64,000 nt of DNA from NCBI RefSeq assembly GCF_001042695.1, contig NZ_AP012334.1, forward strand, positions 868,001 to 932,000, read 5' to 3'. Positions 36,770 through 45,584 of the stretch are shown here, one piece after another. A program made the translations under genes and the position numbers. Below the pieces are notes generated by a model. That model ran no database searches, had not been told where the DNA came from, and worked only from the letters and a program-made list of their open reading frames with translations. The DNA comes from Scardovia inopinata JCM 12537. Lineage in GTDB: Bacteria > Actinomycetota > Actinomycetes > Actinomycetales > Bifidobacteriaceae. Position 1 is the first letter of the stretch; the number at the start of each line of letters is the position of its first letter.

Positions 36770-38620
36770 TCAGCGCTTTGTCTTTTTCTTTCCCGTCCTG
36801 GGGCCATAGATTTCTGTATCAATCAGATGCTGATAATGATCGGTGATCGCCTTGCGGCGAATCTTCAAACTGGCTGTCAGCATCCCGTTTTCTTGGGAGA
36901 TAGTATCAGGAAGAATCAGATATTTACGGATTGACTCTGCCCGTGAAACTTGTGCATTGGCCTTATCGACCACCCGCTTGACCTCGGCTCGGATAATGGG
37001 ATTGGCTACAGCTTCTTCCAAGCTGGTTTCAGGAGCGGCTCCCTGCCCCTTCAACCACTGGTTAGCATCAACTAAGTTAAGGGTGATCAGAGCAGAAACA
37101 AAAGGCTTTTTATCTCCCACCAGAACACAATGATCAACCACTGGTGAAGACATAACGGCAGCTTCTAGGATTTCCGGAGATACATTCTTTCCTCCGGCGG
37201 TAATAATCATGTCCTTCTTGCGGCCGGTGATAGTAATAAATCCGTCATCGTCAACCTGACCTAGATCACCGGTATGCAGCCAGCCATCTATGATTTGCTG
37301 CTTTGTCAGTTCAGGATTATTGTGGTAGGCCCGGCAAATATTCGGTCCCTTCAGACAGATTTCACCTTCTTCGGTAATCCCAACATCGATTCCCTCCAGG
37401 GTCGGTCCAACCGTGCCAATCTTGTAGCCCTCAGTGGGGTTAACACTCACCGGCGCGCAGGTCTCAGTCATTCCGTAGCCCTCCAGAATAGGCATGCCGA
37501 TCCCATTGAAGAAATGGGTAATATCGGCGTCCAGAGGGGCTCCTCCTGACACAGCATTCCTTACCCGGCCACCGAATACTTCCAGAATCTGCTTGTAGAC
37601 CAGGTTGTTGTAAATAGAATACATGATTCGTTCAGGAAGAGGGAGTTTTTTCCCTTCCTGCTGCGCATAGGACCACTGGCGGGCAAGCTTGACAGAATTT
37701 CGGAAAACTTTCCCCTTGATTCCCCGTCCAGCTCGCTGAGAGGCAGCATTATAAACTTTTTCGAAGATGCGGGGAACAGAAAGAATAAAAGTTGGCTGGA
37801 AGTCCCTGAAATCAGTGATAACAGTCTTAAAATTATGAGACAGGCCGAGAGTCATTGGAGAGCAAAAACTGAAGAACTGCATGTACCTAGCAAATACATG
37901 AGTCAGTGGCAGGAAAAGCAAGAGTCTGGATCCTCCCGGGACATGACCAATATCAGGCATGGTTTGATCTCCGGACAAGGCAACGAAGACAAAGTTGGAA
38001 TGGGTCAGCTCAATTCCTTTAGGAACTCCGGTAGATCCAGATGTGTAAACAATGGAAGCCAGATCGCTACCACGGACAGCCTTTTCCGCTTCCCAAAAAT
38101 CAGCATCTGTTTTATTGTGACCAAATTCGTTGAAAATATCGATGACAGAATCCGATCCTCCGTCGGAATCCATGACAAAGGTCTCTTCCAGAGTAGGACA
38201 TTCATCGGCAATGGAATCAATCTTATGAAGCTGCTCATCATTCTCTGCAATGAGAAACTTCACAGCAGAGTCATTAACAATATGCTTAATTTGTGCTGGT
38301 GAATCTGTTTCATATATAGGAACCACCACAGCTCCAATGCTGAGAATGGCATTATCTAAGCAGGTCCATTCCCACCGGGTTCTTGCCAGGATGGCAATGG
38401 AGTCTCCCTTCTTTATCCCCTTTGCCAGTAATCCCTTAGCAATCATAATAACCATCGAACGGAACTGATCAGCCTTAAAATAGGCCCATTGCCCATCATC
38501 ACCCTTGTACCCTATCAGGTCATCATCTGGACGTTCAGTAGCTCTGGTATCCAAGAGAGAAAAGATATTTTTATCACTATCTATGGGTTTAGTCAGAGGG
38601 TGTTCGTACTCCTTCAGCAT
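36770..38620 (-). CDS. Long-chain acyl-CoA synthetase-like AMP-forming enzyme (second paralogue)
   Basis: Same order of motifs as the gene at 30913: IVYTSGSTGVPKGIELTHSN, EGYGMTETCAPV, LHTGDLGQVDDDGF and TGRKKDMIITAGGKN. It is a standard-length enzyme of 616 residues and ends in a basic KKKTKR tail, without the long tail of the other copy. ATG 38620 is preferred because GGAGAAACTC precedes it and MLKEYEHP matches the paralogue; a TTG at 38653 would give a longer form. Confidence 0.88.
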   Translation of the reverse strand: MLKEYEHPLTKPIDSDKNIFSLLDTRATERPDDDLIGYKGDDGQWAYFKADQFRSMVIMIAKGLLAKGIKKGDSIAILARTRWEWTCLDNAILSIGAVVVPIYETDSPAQIKHIVNDSAVKFLIAENDEQLHKIDSIADECPTLEETFVMDSDGGSDSVIDIFNEFGHNKTDADFWEAEKAVRGSDLASIVYTSGSTGVPKGIELTHSNFVFVALSGDQTMPDIGHVPGGSRLLLFLPLTHVFARYMQFFSFCSPMTLGLSHNFKTVITDFRDFQPTFILSVPRIFEKVYNAASQRAGRGIKGKVFRNSVKLARQWSYAQQEGKKLPLPERIMYSIYNNLVYKQILEVFGGRVRNAVSGGAPLDADITHFFNGIGMPILEGYGMTETCAPVSVNPTEGYKIGTVGPTLEGIDVGITEEGEICLKGPNICRAYHNNPELTKQQIIDGWLHTGDLGQVDDDGFITITGRKKDMIITAGGKNVSPEILEAAVMSSPVVDHCVLVGDKKPFVSALITLNLVDANQWLKGQGAAPETSLEEAVANPIIRAEVKRVVDKANAQVSRAESIRKYLILPDTISQENGMLTASLKIRRKAITDHYQHLIDTEIYGPRTGKKKTKR

Positions 38621-38695
38621 GAGTTTCTCCAATCTTGGATTTTTGGCCGACAAGCTTTGTGCAGACCACCATGTTTATTTTACACCTACATATGC

Positions 38696-38720
38696 AAAAA
38701 GCCGGAACAATTATTCCGGC
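38696..38720 (-). terminator. Terminator of the tRNA-Asn transcript
   Basis: GCCGGAA-TAATTG-TTCCGGC-TTTTT on the - strand, eight bases after the tRNA 3' end. A 7-bp stem and a T-run form a standard terminator. Confidence 0.9.
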
Positions 38721-38727
38721 CTGTGAG

Positions 38728-38800
38728 CTCCCGCAGCTGGGCTTGAACCAGCGACATTCTGATTAACAGTCAGACGCTCTGCCAACTGAGCTATGCGGGA
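38728..38800 (-). tRNA. tRNA-Asn (anticodon GTT)
   Basis: A full 73-base cloverleaf on the - strand: acceptor TCCCGCA / TGCGGGA, D-arm GCTC...GAGC, anticodon arm TCTGA-CTGTTAA-TCAGA with GTT, and T-arm GCTGG-TTCAAGC-CCAGC. The discriminator is G, as expected for tRNA-Asn. CCA is not encoded. Confidence 0.97.
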
Positions 38801-38832
38801 ATATGTCGTGCAAAGCACCGCACAAGACATAC

Positions 38833-38861
38833 AGTATATGAGGAGGCATGGAAAAAAGCAA
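38833..38861 (-). promoter_or_regulatory. Promoter of tRNA-Asn
   Basis: On the - strand TTGCTT and TATACT are 17 bases apart, with the -10 about 32 bases before the mature 5' end. Both hexamers are close to the sigma-A consensus. Confidence 0.7.
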
Positions 38862-38947
38862 GGGGCTTTTCGGCTGGCGTGTCCCACACTTATACACATT
38901 ATCAAAATAACTTTTCTTTTCAGTCTGTAATCCTCATACTGAAAAGT

Positions 38948-39844
38948 ATGAAACATACCACTGTGATGTCCCTGCTAAACAGCAGGAAGAAATCGAAGAT
39001 CAGAGCTTCCCTGCCGCATATGTCCCGTATACTGCATATGCGGAACCCGCTTTTCATTGCCCTCCTGGTCTGTATTTTCCCCTCGTGTTTCTACCTCTTC
39101 CTGCCTGCGGGACTGCACATCTGGCCCCAAGCCTGTGCTGAATCTGTCTGCCGGTCTGCCTATTCCTGGCCTCTTGCTCTTCAAGCAGGCCGGAAAGAAC
39201 CCACAATCCTTGCCCCCTTCAAAGCCCCACCTCAACCTTGGGCCTCCGGGCACAGAGGAATTGATTTGGCAGTATCTCAGAAGGAGGCGATCCTGGCTCC
39301 CATATCAGGAAAGCTTACCTTTGTGGGGAAAGTTGCCGGCAAGGATAGTATCAGTTTGACAGACGCCTCTAATCGGGTAAATACTTTTGAACCTGCTCGT
39401 TCTGACCTGACAGCAGGCACTGCTGTCAGTAAAGGGCAGCAGATAGGATTTGTCGACGGGGAAAGCGACCACTGTGGGAAGACTTGTCTTCACTGGGGAG
39501 TCCGCCTGAATAAACGGACATATCTAAATCCTCTTCATCTGGTCAAGCCGGTTCATATCGGGCTGAAACCAACGGAAGCTAACCTTTCCGGCAGTAAAAC
39601 AGAAAGAGTAGAAGAAAGAGTAGATATGCCTTATTTCAGAACCAGCTGGGGTTGTGATTTGCCTTCAACTGTGTTTTCATCCACAATCACCCGGCATACA
39701 TCAGTCCGATCCGGAATTCGAAACATCGTTTCCTGGAGAAGATTTTCCATGATGGACCGCAAACCGCGGGCTCCAGTCCCCCGGCTAAGAGATTTCTTAG
39801 CTATGGACCGTAAGGCCTCATCAGTGAAGGATAAGTCAACCTGA
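38948..39844 (+). CDS. Exported M23-family (LytM-like) peptidase-domain protein
   Basis: The start is uncertain: ATG 38948 is used, but 38966, 39020 or 39038 are possible. A hydrophobic segment (NPLFIALLVCIFPSCFYLFL) should direct export. The M23 domain shows GHRGIDLAV (His/Asp metal ligands), ILAPISGKLTFVGKVAGKD and CLHWGVRL. The first His of the usual HxH is Cys, as in many actinobacterial relatives (CLHWG), so activity is uncertain. The last 70 codons overlap clpX on the opposite strand by 214 bases, which is unusual. Confidence 0.6.
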   Translation: MKHTTVMSLLNSRKKSKIRASLPHMSRILHMRNPLFIALLVCIFPSCFYLFLPAGLHIWPQACAESVCRSAYSWPLALQAGRKEPTILAPFKAPPQPWASGHRGIDLAVSQKEAILAPISGKLTFVGKVAGKDSISLTDASNRVNTFEPARSDLTAGTAVSKGQQIGFVDGESDHCGKTCLHWGVRLNKRTYLNPLHLVKPVHIGLKPTEANLSGSKTERVEERVDMPYFRTSWGCDLPSTVFSSTITRHTSVRSGIRNIVSWRRFSMMDRKPRAPVPRLRDFLAMDRKASSVKDKST

Positions 39845-40911
39845 TCAACAGCGAACATTTTTTGAAACTGTTTGGTTAGAGCATTAACCGGAGTAGTCAA
39901 AATTGACACCAAATCGTCCACGGTCAGGGGACTGAGGGTGGATACTACAGGCATACGGCCAATGAATTCGGGTAACAGTCCGTATTCGGCCAAATCGTCA
40001 GGGGTGACCAGGGTGAGGATGTCTTCATCACTCGTATCCTGAAGGCTCCAGTCAGTTCCAAAGCCGGTTTCTCTCTTTCCCAGGCGCCTGCGTATAATGT
40101 CCTCCAGGCCTACAAAGGCACCGCCGCAGATGAAAAGAATATCTTTCGTGTTAATGCGGACTATTTCCTGATCTTCGTGCTTGCGGGTTCCTTTTACTGG
40201 AACTGTCGATACAGTCCCCTCGATGATCTTGAGCAGGGCCTGCTGAACTCCTTCACCCGAAACATCCCGGGTTATTGACGTATTCTCCCCTGATTTCCGG
40301 GCTATTTTATCAATTTCATCGATATAGATAATACCTCTTTGGGCCTGATTGATGTTGCCATCAGCGGCCTGGATAAGCCGCTGAAGAATTGTCTCGACAT
40401 CATCTCCAACATACCCGGCTTCCGTAAGAGTGGTAGCATCTGCAATAGTGAAGGGAACATCCATGATAGAAGCCAGTGTCTGAGCCAGGTAGGTCTTACC
40501 TGTTCCCGTTGGTCCTAAAAGGAGGACATTGGATTTAGCGACTACGACCTGATCCAAATCTGAATGTTCTGCTGACAGGCTGCGCTTGAGCTTTTCTGCC
40601 GAGTCTTCCAGCTCCATGTTGATCCGCTTGTAATGATTGTACACAGCAACGGCTAAGGCATGTTTTGCCTTCTTCTGCCCAACAACGTAACGGTCAAGAT
40701 AGCTGGAAATCCGTGCTGGAGTCATCAGGGTCAGAGAATTGCTCTGAGCATCTGCCTGACGTTCATCCGAGACAATCTCCACGCAGAGTTCAATACACTC
40801 ATCGCAAATAGCCACCCCGTCCCCAGTGACCAGCTTATTGACCTGGAGTTCAGTCTTCCCGCAGAAACTACAGCGAGGCACATCATCGTTGTAATCAATT
40901 ACCTGCCCCAT
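39631..40911 (-). CDS. clpX: ATP-dependent Clp protease ATP-binding subunit ClpX
   Basis: ClpX unfolds proteins for ClpP. It has the N-terminal zinc-binding domain (RCSFCGKTELQVNKL, CDECIELC), Walker A GPTGTGKTYLAQ, Walker B IIYIDEIDKIA and sensor region GTGARGLRSIMENLL. The 426-residue length is normal. ATG 40911 has AAGGTGT before it. clpP2 and clpP1 lie upstream on the same strand, 228 bases apart. Confidence 0.97.
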   Translation of the reverse strand: MGQVIDYNDDVPRCSFCGKTELQVNKLVTGDGVAICDECIELCVEIVSDERQADAQSNSLTLMTPARISSYLDRYVVGQKKAKHALAVAVYNHYKRINMELEDSAEKLKRSLSAEHSDLDQVVVAKSNVLLLGPTGTGKTYLAQTLASIMDVPFTIADATTLTEAGYVGDDVETILQRLIQAADGNINQAQRGIIYIDEIDKIARKSGENTSITRDVSGEGVQQALLKIIEGTVSTVPVKGTRKHEDQEIVRINTKDILFICGGAFVGLEDIIRRRLGKRETGFGTDWSLQDTSDEDILTLVTPDDLAEYGLLPEFIGRMPVVSTLSPLTVDDLVSILTTPVNALTKQFQKMFAVDQVDLSFTDEALRSIAKKSLSRGTGARGLRSIMENLLQETMFRIPDRTDVCRVIVDENTVEGKSQPQLVLK

Positions 40912-40990
40912 ACACCTTGTCCTTTACAGCCGTGCAATAAGTAGTGACCTTGTTGATTCTACCGTGACCACTAACAGAAAATAACAGAAA

Positions 40991-41038
40991 GGCTGCTGGG
41001 AAATACACTTCCTGCAGGATGTATACTCCCCGGCAGCC
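40991..41038 (-). terminator. Long imperfect hairpin between clpP2 and clpX
   Basis: On the - strand GGCTGC-GGG... and ...CCC-GCAGCC form a roughly 22-bp imperfect stem with G-U pairs, followed by TTTCTGTTATTTTC. It could terminate or attenuate transcription from clpP1P2 into clpX, letting the two levels differ. Confidence 0.5.
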
Positions 41039-41139
41039 AACCGAACTATACCGCATATAAGAGATGCTAAGAAAAATTCTTTTCCTATACTCCCCTGGGC
41101 AGCTTTGTCCGGAACACCTGAGGTTCTTTATTGAACCCT

Positions 41140-41787
41140 TTACTTGCGGTGCTCCAGGATGGCATCAACCATGCCATACTCCTTGGCCTGTTCAGCGGTC
41201 AGGATGGTATCTGTTTCAATGTCTTTACGGATTCTTTCTACATCCTGTCCGGTATGCTTTGCCAGAGTATTCTCCAGCCATTCACGCATACGCAGCAGTT
41301 CCTTAGCTTGAATCTCAATTTCTGTTGCTTTTCCAAAATCCTGTCCCATGGCAGGCTGATGGATGAGAACCCGGGCATTAGGCAACATCAGCCGCTTGCC
41401 CTTGGTCCCGGCTGCCAGGAGGATAGCAGCTGCAGAAGCAGCCTGCCCCAGGCAGACGGTTTGAACATCTGGCTTAATGTATTGCATGGTGTCATAAATC
41501 GCAGTCATAGCGGTCATGGACCCGCCAGGAGAATTGATGTAGAGAACAACATCCCGATCAGGATCCTGGCTCTCCAAGACCAGAAGCTGAGCCATAATGT
41601 CATCAGCCGACGCATCATCAACCTGAACACCCATGAAGATAATTCTGTCTTCGAAGAGTTTGGTATAAGGATCGGACCGTTTATAGCCGAATGATGTTTT
41701 CTCCTCAAACTGAGGCATTACATACCGAGCCTGAGGGCCAGCTAATTTTTCTGCCCGGGAAATAAACTGTGCTTCTTGAGAAATCAT
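41140..41787 (-). CDS. clpP2: Clp protease proteolytic subunit ClpP2
   Basis: Serine protease subunit with catalytic Ser in CLGQAASAAAILLAAG, His in VLIHQPAMG and Asp in RKDIETDTIL. ATG 41787 overlaps the TGA of clpP1 (TGATG), so the two are coupled. Actinobacterial ClpP1 and ClpP2 form a mixed ring; both copies are present. Confidence 0.95.
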   Translation of the reverse strand: MISQEAQFISRAEKLAGPQARYVMPQFEEKTSFGYKRSDPYTKLFEDRIIFMGVQVDDASADDIMAQLLVLESQDPDRDVVLYINSPGGSMTAMTAIYDTMQYIKPDVQTVCLGQAASAAAILLAAGTKGKRLMLPNARVLIHQPAMGQDFGKATEIEIQAKELLRMREWLENTLAKHTGQDVERIRKDIETDTILTAEQAKEYGMVDAILEHRK

Positions 41788-42419
41788 CACTCCCCCTGTC
41801 CTTCTGCCTGACCCTGGGTTGTCATGGAACCAGGAGTAGTGACAATCTTGTCAACAAATCCGTAGTCCAAAGCCTGCTGGGCAGTAAACCAGTGATCATA
41901 TTCATTATCCCTGTAAATTTCTTCCAGGGTATGCCCGGTCTGCTCCGCTGTCAGCTCAGAAAGGGTTTTCTTCATATCCATAATAAGTTCAGCATTAATT
42001 CTCACATCTGTAGCTGTTCCTCCAACGCCGCCCGACGGTTGATGCATAAGTACCCGGGCATGTGAGGTGATAAAACGCTTGCCCTTAGTTCCGCTAGACA
42101 AAAGGAACTGGCCCATGGAAGCGGCCATGCCTACAGCAACCGTTGCTACATCAGGTTCAATTAGCTGCATAGTGTCATAAATAGCCATACCAGCAGTAAT
42201 GGATCCGCCTGGTGAATTAATATAAAGCCAAATATCTTTTGTGGGATCCTCAGCAGCCAACATCAACATTTGCGCACAAATCACATTGGCATTTTCATCC
42301 TTGACTTCTGAACCCAGCCAAATGATCCGATCCTTGAGAAGACGATTAAAAATGGGGTCGGGTATTCCCATCCCCTGCCCCTCATCCATCCGAGGCGAAA
42401 TCGGCAGATTATCTGTCAC
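41787..42419 (-). CDS. clpP1: Clp protease proteolytic subunit ClpP1
   Basis: Catalytic residues are in [16 protein letters not shown] (Ser), VLMHQPSGG (His) and [11 protein letters not shown] (Asp). GTG 42419 follows AAGGAG. It is first in the clpP1-clpP2 operon. An inverted repeat lies about 110-130 bases upstream. Confidence 0.95.
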   Translation of the reverse strand: MTDNLPISPRMDEGQGMGIPDPIFNRLLKDRIIWLGSEVKDENANVICAQMLMLAAEDPTKDIWLYINSPGGSITAGMAIYDTMQLIEPDVATVAVGMAASMGQFLLSSGTKGKRFITSHARVLMHQPSGGVGGTATDVRINAELIMDMKKTLSELTAEQTGHTLEEIYRDNEYDHWFTAQQALDYGFVDKIVTTPGSMTTQGQAEGQGE

Positions 42420-42530
42420 TTTGTCTCCTTTATAAGAGTTATTACGATTTTAGAATACAGCCGATAACCGACGGAGGGGCCTCTTTGAGCAATAAGCATA
42501 AAAATTGAGTCGATTCGTATCAACTTTTGT

Positions 42531-42551
42531 TTTTGCCTTCGTGATGCAAAA
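42531..42551 (-). promoter_or_regulatory. Inverted repeat upstream of clpP1
   Basis: TTTTGC-N9-GCAAAA (42531-42551) sits in the 166-base gap between clpP1 and clcA. ClgR, the actinobacterial clp regulator, prefers GC-rich CGC-N5-GCG sites, so this is not a clear ClgR site; another regulator is possible. Confidence 0.3.
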
Positions 42552-42585
42552 CGGTACTTTTATTTATTTTTACTTTACTTTTACG

Positions 42586-43911
42586 TTACTTTTCATGAAG
42601 CGACCATGATTCCATGCGTCGGGAGGTTAATACTGATAAAGAAACAGCCAATCCGACCGGAAGAAGAAAGCTAATACTGGCATGGGTTAATTCCAGCATG
42701 AAAGCAGTTGCCATCAGAGGAGCTCTTTGAGAGGTTGCCAAAAAAGCAGCAGACGCAACTAAGGCACAGGCCCCAATGGAAACTGTGGGAAAAACAGCTG
42801 TCCATCCAAACCCGCATATCGCCCCAAGACAAGCTCCCACAGCTACCGCAGGGGTCAACACTCCCCCGGAAGCGCCGGATCGAATGGTCATAACAGTAGC
42901 GCCAGTTTTCATCACCATCATAAAAGCCAGAAAAGGGAGAGAAGAGACAACTGTGGTGTTGAAAGCGGTCTGGGCCAAGGACCTCCCATTGCCCAAAATC
43001 TCGGGGAAATCAATGGCAATAAGACCAGTAGCCAGGCCCATAACAGGCAGGGCCCAAAGAATGTGGACGCTCCTCTCGCTGCGTTTTGTCGCCCAGCTGG
43101 TCAGAGACCGAAAAAGATAAGCCGCTAACCCTGCCAGCGGACCTGCCAGACAGGAAAAAAGAAGAAGCTGCCAGGAAAGATTGAGCCCGCGAACCATATA
43201 AAATCGATCAGTTCCATGAATGCTCGACCCTACAAAAGCTGAGATCAGACTAGTTCCCAAGGCAAGAACCACAGTCTGTCCTCCAACATCAGCAAGTAAA
43301 ATTTCTACAGCAAAGAACATGCCCGCCAGAGGAGCGTTATAGACCCCAGCAAATCCGGCTCCAGCTCCAACAGCAGTCACTAAAGCCATATCTTTTCTGC
43401 TGAGCTTCCACCAGGCAGACAGCTTCTGACCCACGAGAGCACCAATTTCCCTGGGGGCAGTCTCTCTACCAACTGAGGCTCCGGCACCAACAATAAAAAT
43501 CTGCAGGAGGGCATGAATCACAGTACCACCCACAGGCATTGTATCTCCCGCGACTCCAGCGGCAACCGAAGGTATTCTCTCCCGCCTGCGAATCCACCAC
43601 CAGACTACAGCTGCTATCGTACAGGCAATGGTTACACTGGCTACTCGTCTCCAATAGGGAACTTCAAAAGCAGTGGGATGTGTCAATGTTTCTACTGACC
43701 CCAGAAGATAGGTCTGGAATACGGTCAAGAGCCAGGACAAGGCCGCAGAGCAGAGCCCAATGACAAGGCCCAGGCCAAAAATGATGACCAGACTTGGGAT
43801 GAATCCACCCGGCTGTTGGAAGAAAGACAGTTCATCTTCCTCCTGCACATCCCCTTCTCCTCTTTTTCTTCCCATGATTGTTCGGAAGAAAGGAGAAATC
43901 AGATCCATCAT
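42586..43911 (-). CDS. ClC-family chloride channel/transporter
   Basis: Eleven or so membrane helices. The second ClC motif is clear as GASVGRETAPREIGALVG with the gating Glu, and the fourth as SGASGGVLTPAVAVGA. The first motif (GSGIP) is replaced by DTMPVGGTVIH, so anion selectivity may differ from the E. coli type. Its 441 residues give no CBS domain. It lies between tig and clpP1 on the same strand and may belong to neither transcript. Confidence 0.85.
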   Translation of the reverse strand: MMDLISPFFRTIMGRKRGEGDVQEEDELSFFQQPGGFIPSLVIIFGLGLVIGLCSAALSWLLTVFQTYLLGSVETLTHPTAFEVPYWRRVASVTIACTIAAVVWWWIRRRERIPSVAAGVAGDTMPVGGTVIHALLQIFIVGAGASVGRETAPREIGALVGQKLSAWWKLSRKDMALVTAVGAGAGFAGVYNAPLAGMFFAVEILLADVGGQTVVLALGTSLISAFVGSSIHGTDRFYMVRGLNLSWQLLLFSCLAGPLAGLAAYLFRSLTSWATKRSERSVHILWALPVMGLATGLIAIDFPEILGNGRSLAQTAFNTTVVSSLPFLAFMMVMKTGATVMTIRSGASGGVLTPAVAVGACLGAICGFGWTAVFPTVSIGACALVASAAFLATSQRAPLMATAFMLELTHASISFLLPVGLAVSLSVLTSRRMESWSLHEK

Positions 43912-43954
43912 CTCATACCGCCTCGCCTGCTACCTGCTTATTTATTTACTCATA

Positions 43955-44005
43955 CTATCGGTACCCCTATCGGTATTCTGCAATCGGTTCCCGCCTAGTG
44001 GAACC
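43955..44005 (-). promoter_or_regulatory. Repeats upstream of the ClC gene
   Basis: CTATCGGTA occurs twice (43955-43963 and 43967-43975), 12 bases apart, and GGTTCC-N8-GGAACC lies at 43986-44005. They are 44-94 bases before ATG 43911 in the clcA upstream stretch and could be operator sites. Confidence 0.3.
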
Positions 44006-44070
44006 TACCTAATGGAAACCACCATGGGAATACCAAACACACCGGCAGTGAGAAACAAAAATCCAGCACC

Positions 44071-44105
44071 AAAAAAAGCAGCAAGGCCCGCATAAAACGG
44101 GCCTT
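44071..44105 (-). terminator. Terminator of tig
   Basis: AAGGCCCG-TTTTATG-CGGGCCTT followed by GCTGCTTTTTTT on the - strand, 25 bases after the tig stop. Confidence 0.9.
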
Positions 44106-44129
44106 GTTTATTCTCTTGCGAATGAAAAT

Positions 44130-45503
44130 TTACTCTTCGGAAGCCTTGCTGATTTCATCGGCAACAGCTGCTGCATCAGAAGCTGCTGCAACGCTGTCAT
44201 CTTCAGACTCTTCTTCACCGGTACCCAGGAATTGTCCCAGGTCAACCGTCTTTCCATCAGGGTCAGTAAAAGTAACCTGCCTCATGGCCTCAATCATTCC
44301 CTTGGACCGGGCAACTTCCTGAACGGCAGAATTCAGCTGACCATTCTTAACAATGGAAGTAATGAAATTGCTGGGATCCATTCCATACTGCTGGGCAATG
44401 GAAGCAAGGAAGTTAGTCACATCGGTCTGGGTAACCTGAACGTTAAGAGCCTCAGCTAAAGTATCCAGAACAATCTGATCGCGCAGTTCTTTGATGGCGC
44501 TGTCCTCAGCTTCCTTTTTCTGCTCTTTAGTGGCCTTCTTGGGATCTTCCACTCCCATGGACCGCAGATGCTCCTTGGTGGTATTCTCCAGAATACCCTT
44601 GGGGACAGGGATCTCCTCGGCTTCTTCAATCTGAGTCATAAAGGCATCCCTGGCTTCTGTTGCCTGCCGAGCCTGGGCATCTACCTGACTCTGCTTGCGG
44701 ATGTCTTCCTTGAGTTCATCCAAGGTATCGAATTCAGAAGCGTCCTTGGCAAAATCGTCATCCAGATCAGGCAGCTGCTCTTCCTTAACAGAATTAAGTG
44801 TGACCTTAATTTGAGCCTTCTGACCTTCGTGCTCGCCCCCTTCCAGGGTGGACTCAAAGGTAGTTTCCTCTCCGGCTGACAGGCCATCGAGGGCCTCATC
44901 CATTCCGGCTAGCATGGTACCGGAACCAATCTCATAGCTGACTCCGTCCTGAGAATCAACACTCTTGCCATCAATCTGAGCGTCCAGGGAAACGTTAGCA
45001 AAATCGCCTTTTTTTGCGGGACGGTCAACAGAGGTCAAAGTGCCAAAACGTTGACGGAGAGCATCCAGACGCTGATTCACATCATCCTCGGTAACAGCCG
45101 GGGCAGGAATATCAACTGTCATGCTGGCGAAATCAGGAAGCTTCACCTCCGGACGAACCTCTACATCTGCTGTGAACTTCAGCTTCTTGCCGTCATCGCG
45201 GGATTCAGGGACATCTTTCATGTCGATCTTAGGCTGATCCATAGGGCGAAGTTTGCGCTCTTCAATAGCCTGATTATAGAACTCAGGAACGGCATCATTA
45301 ACAGCTTCACCAACTACAGCCCCATAACCGAAACGCTGCTCAATAAGCTTGCCGGGAACATGCCCCTTGCGGAATCCAGGGATGTTGACCTGGTTGGCGA
45401 TGTTCTTACGGGCCTTTTCCATATGCGGCTCGAGCTCGTTTTTGTCGACAGTAATGGTCAGAACCTTCCTTGTAGGCTCTACGTTCCTCACGGTTATTTT
45501 CAC
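44130..45503 (-). CDS. tig: Trigger factor
   Basis: Ribosome-bound chaperone and prolyl isomerase. The ribosome-binding signature is NIPGFRKGHVPGKLIEQRFG, followed by the FKBP-like domain (KKGDFANVSLDAQIDGK) and the long helical C-terminal chaperone part. GTG 45503 is chosen because GGAG lies eight bases before and VKITVRNVEPT is the usual start. The end is an acidic Asp/Glu/Ser/Ala tail. It is followed by a terminator. Confidence 0.95.
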   Translation of the reverse strand: MKITVRNVEPTRKVLTITVDKNELEPHMEKARKNIANQVNIPGFRKGHVPGKLIEQRFGYGAVVGEAVNDAVPEFYNQAIEERKLRPMDQPKIDMKDVPESRDDGKKLKFTADVEVRPEVKLPDFASMTVDIPAPAVTEDDVNQRLDALRQRFGTLTSVDRPAKKGDFANVSLDAQIDGKSVDSQDGVSYEIGSGTMLAGMDEALDGLSAGEETTFESTLEGGEHEGQKAQIKVTLNSVKEEQLPDLDDDFAKDASEFDTLDELKEDIRKQSQVDAQARQATEARDAFMTQIEEAEEIPVPKGILENTTKEHLRSMGVEDPKKATKEQKKEAEDSAIKELRDQIVLDTLAEALNVQVTQTDVTNFLASIAQQYGMDPSNFITSIVKNGQLNSAVQEVARSKGMIEAMRQVTFTDPDGKTVDLGQFLGTGEEESEDDSVAAASDAAAVADEISKASEE

Positions 45504-45584
45504 GCTAGGCTCCAATTCATCGTATTCTCATACACAGCTTCGCACAGTGCGCAGTCTTTTCCTACGACAACACGAAGACAACCT

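Noticed and set aside
38890-38898. DnaA-box-like TTATACACA near the tRNA-Asn promoter
   Set aside because: Single site with one mismatch, expected by chance in A+T-rich DNA.
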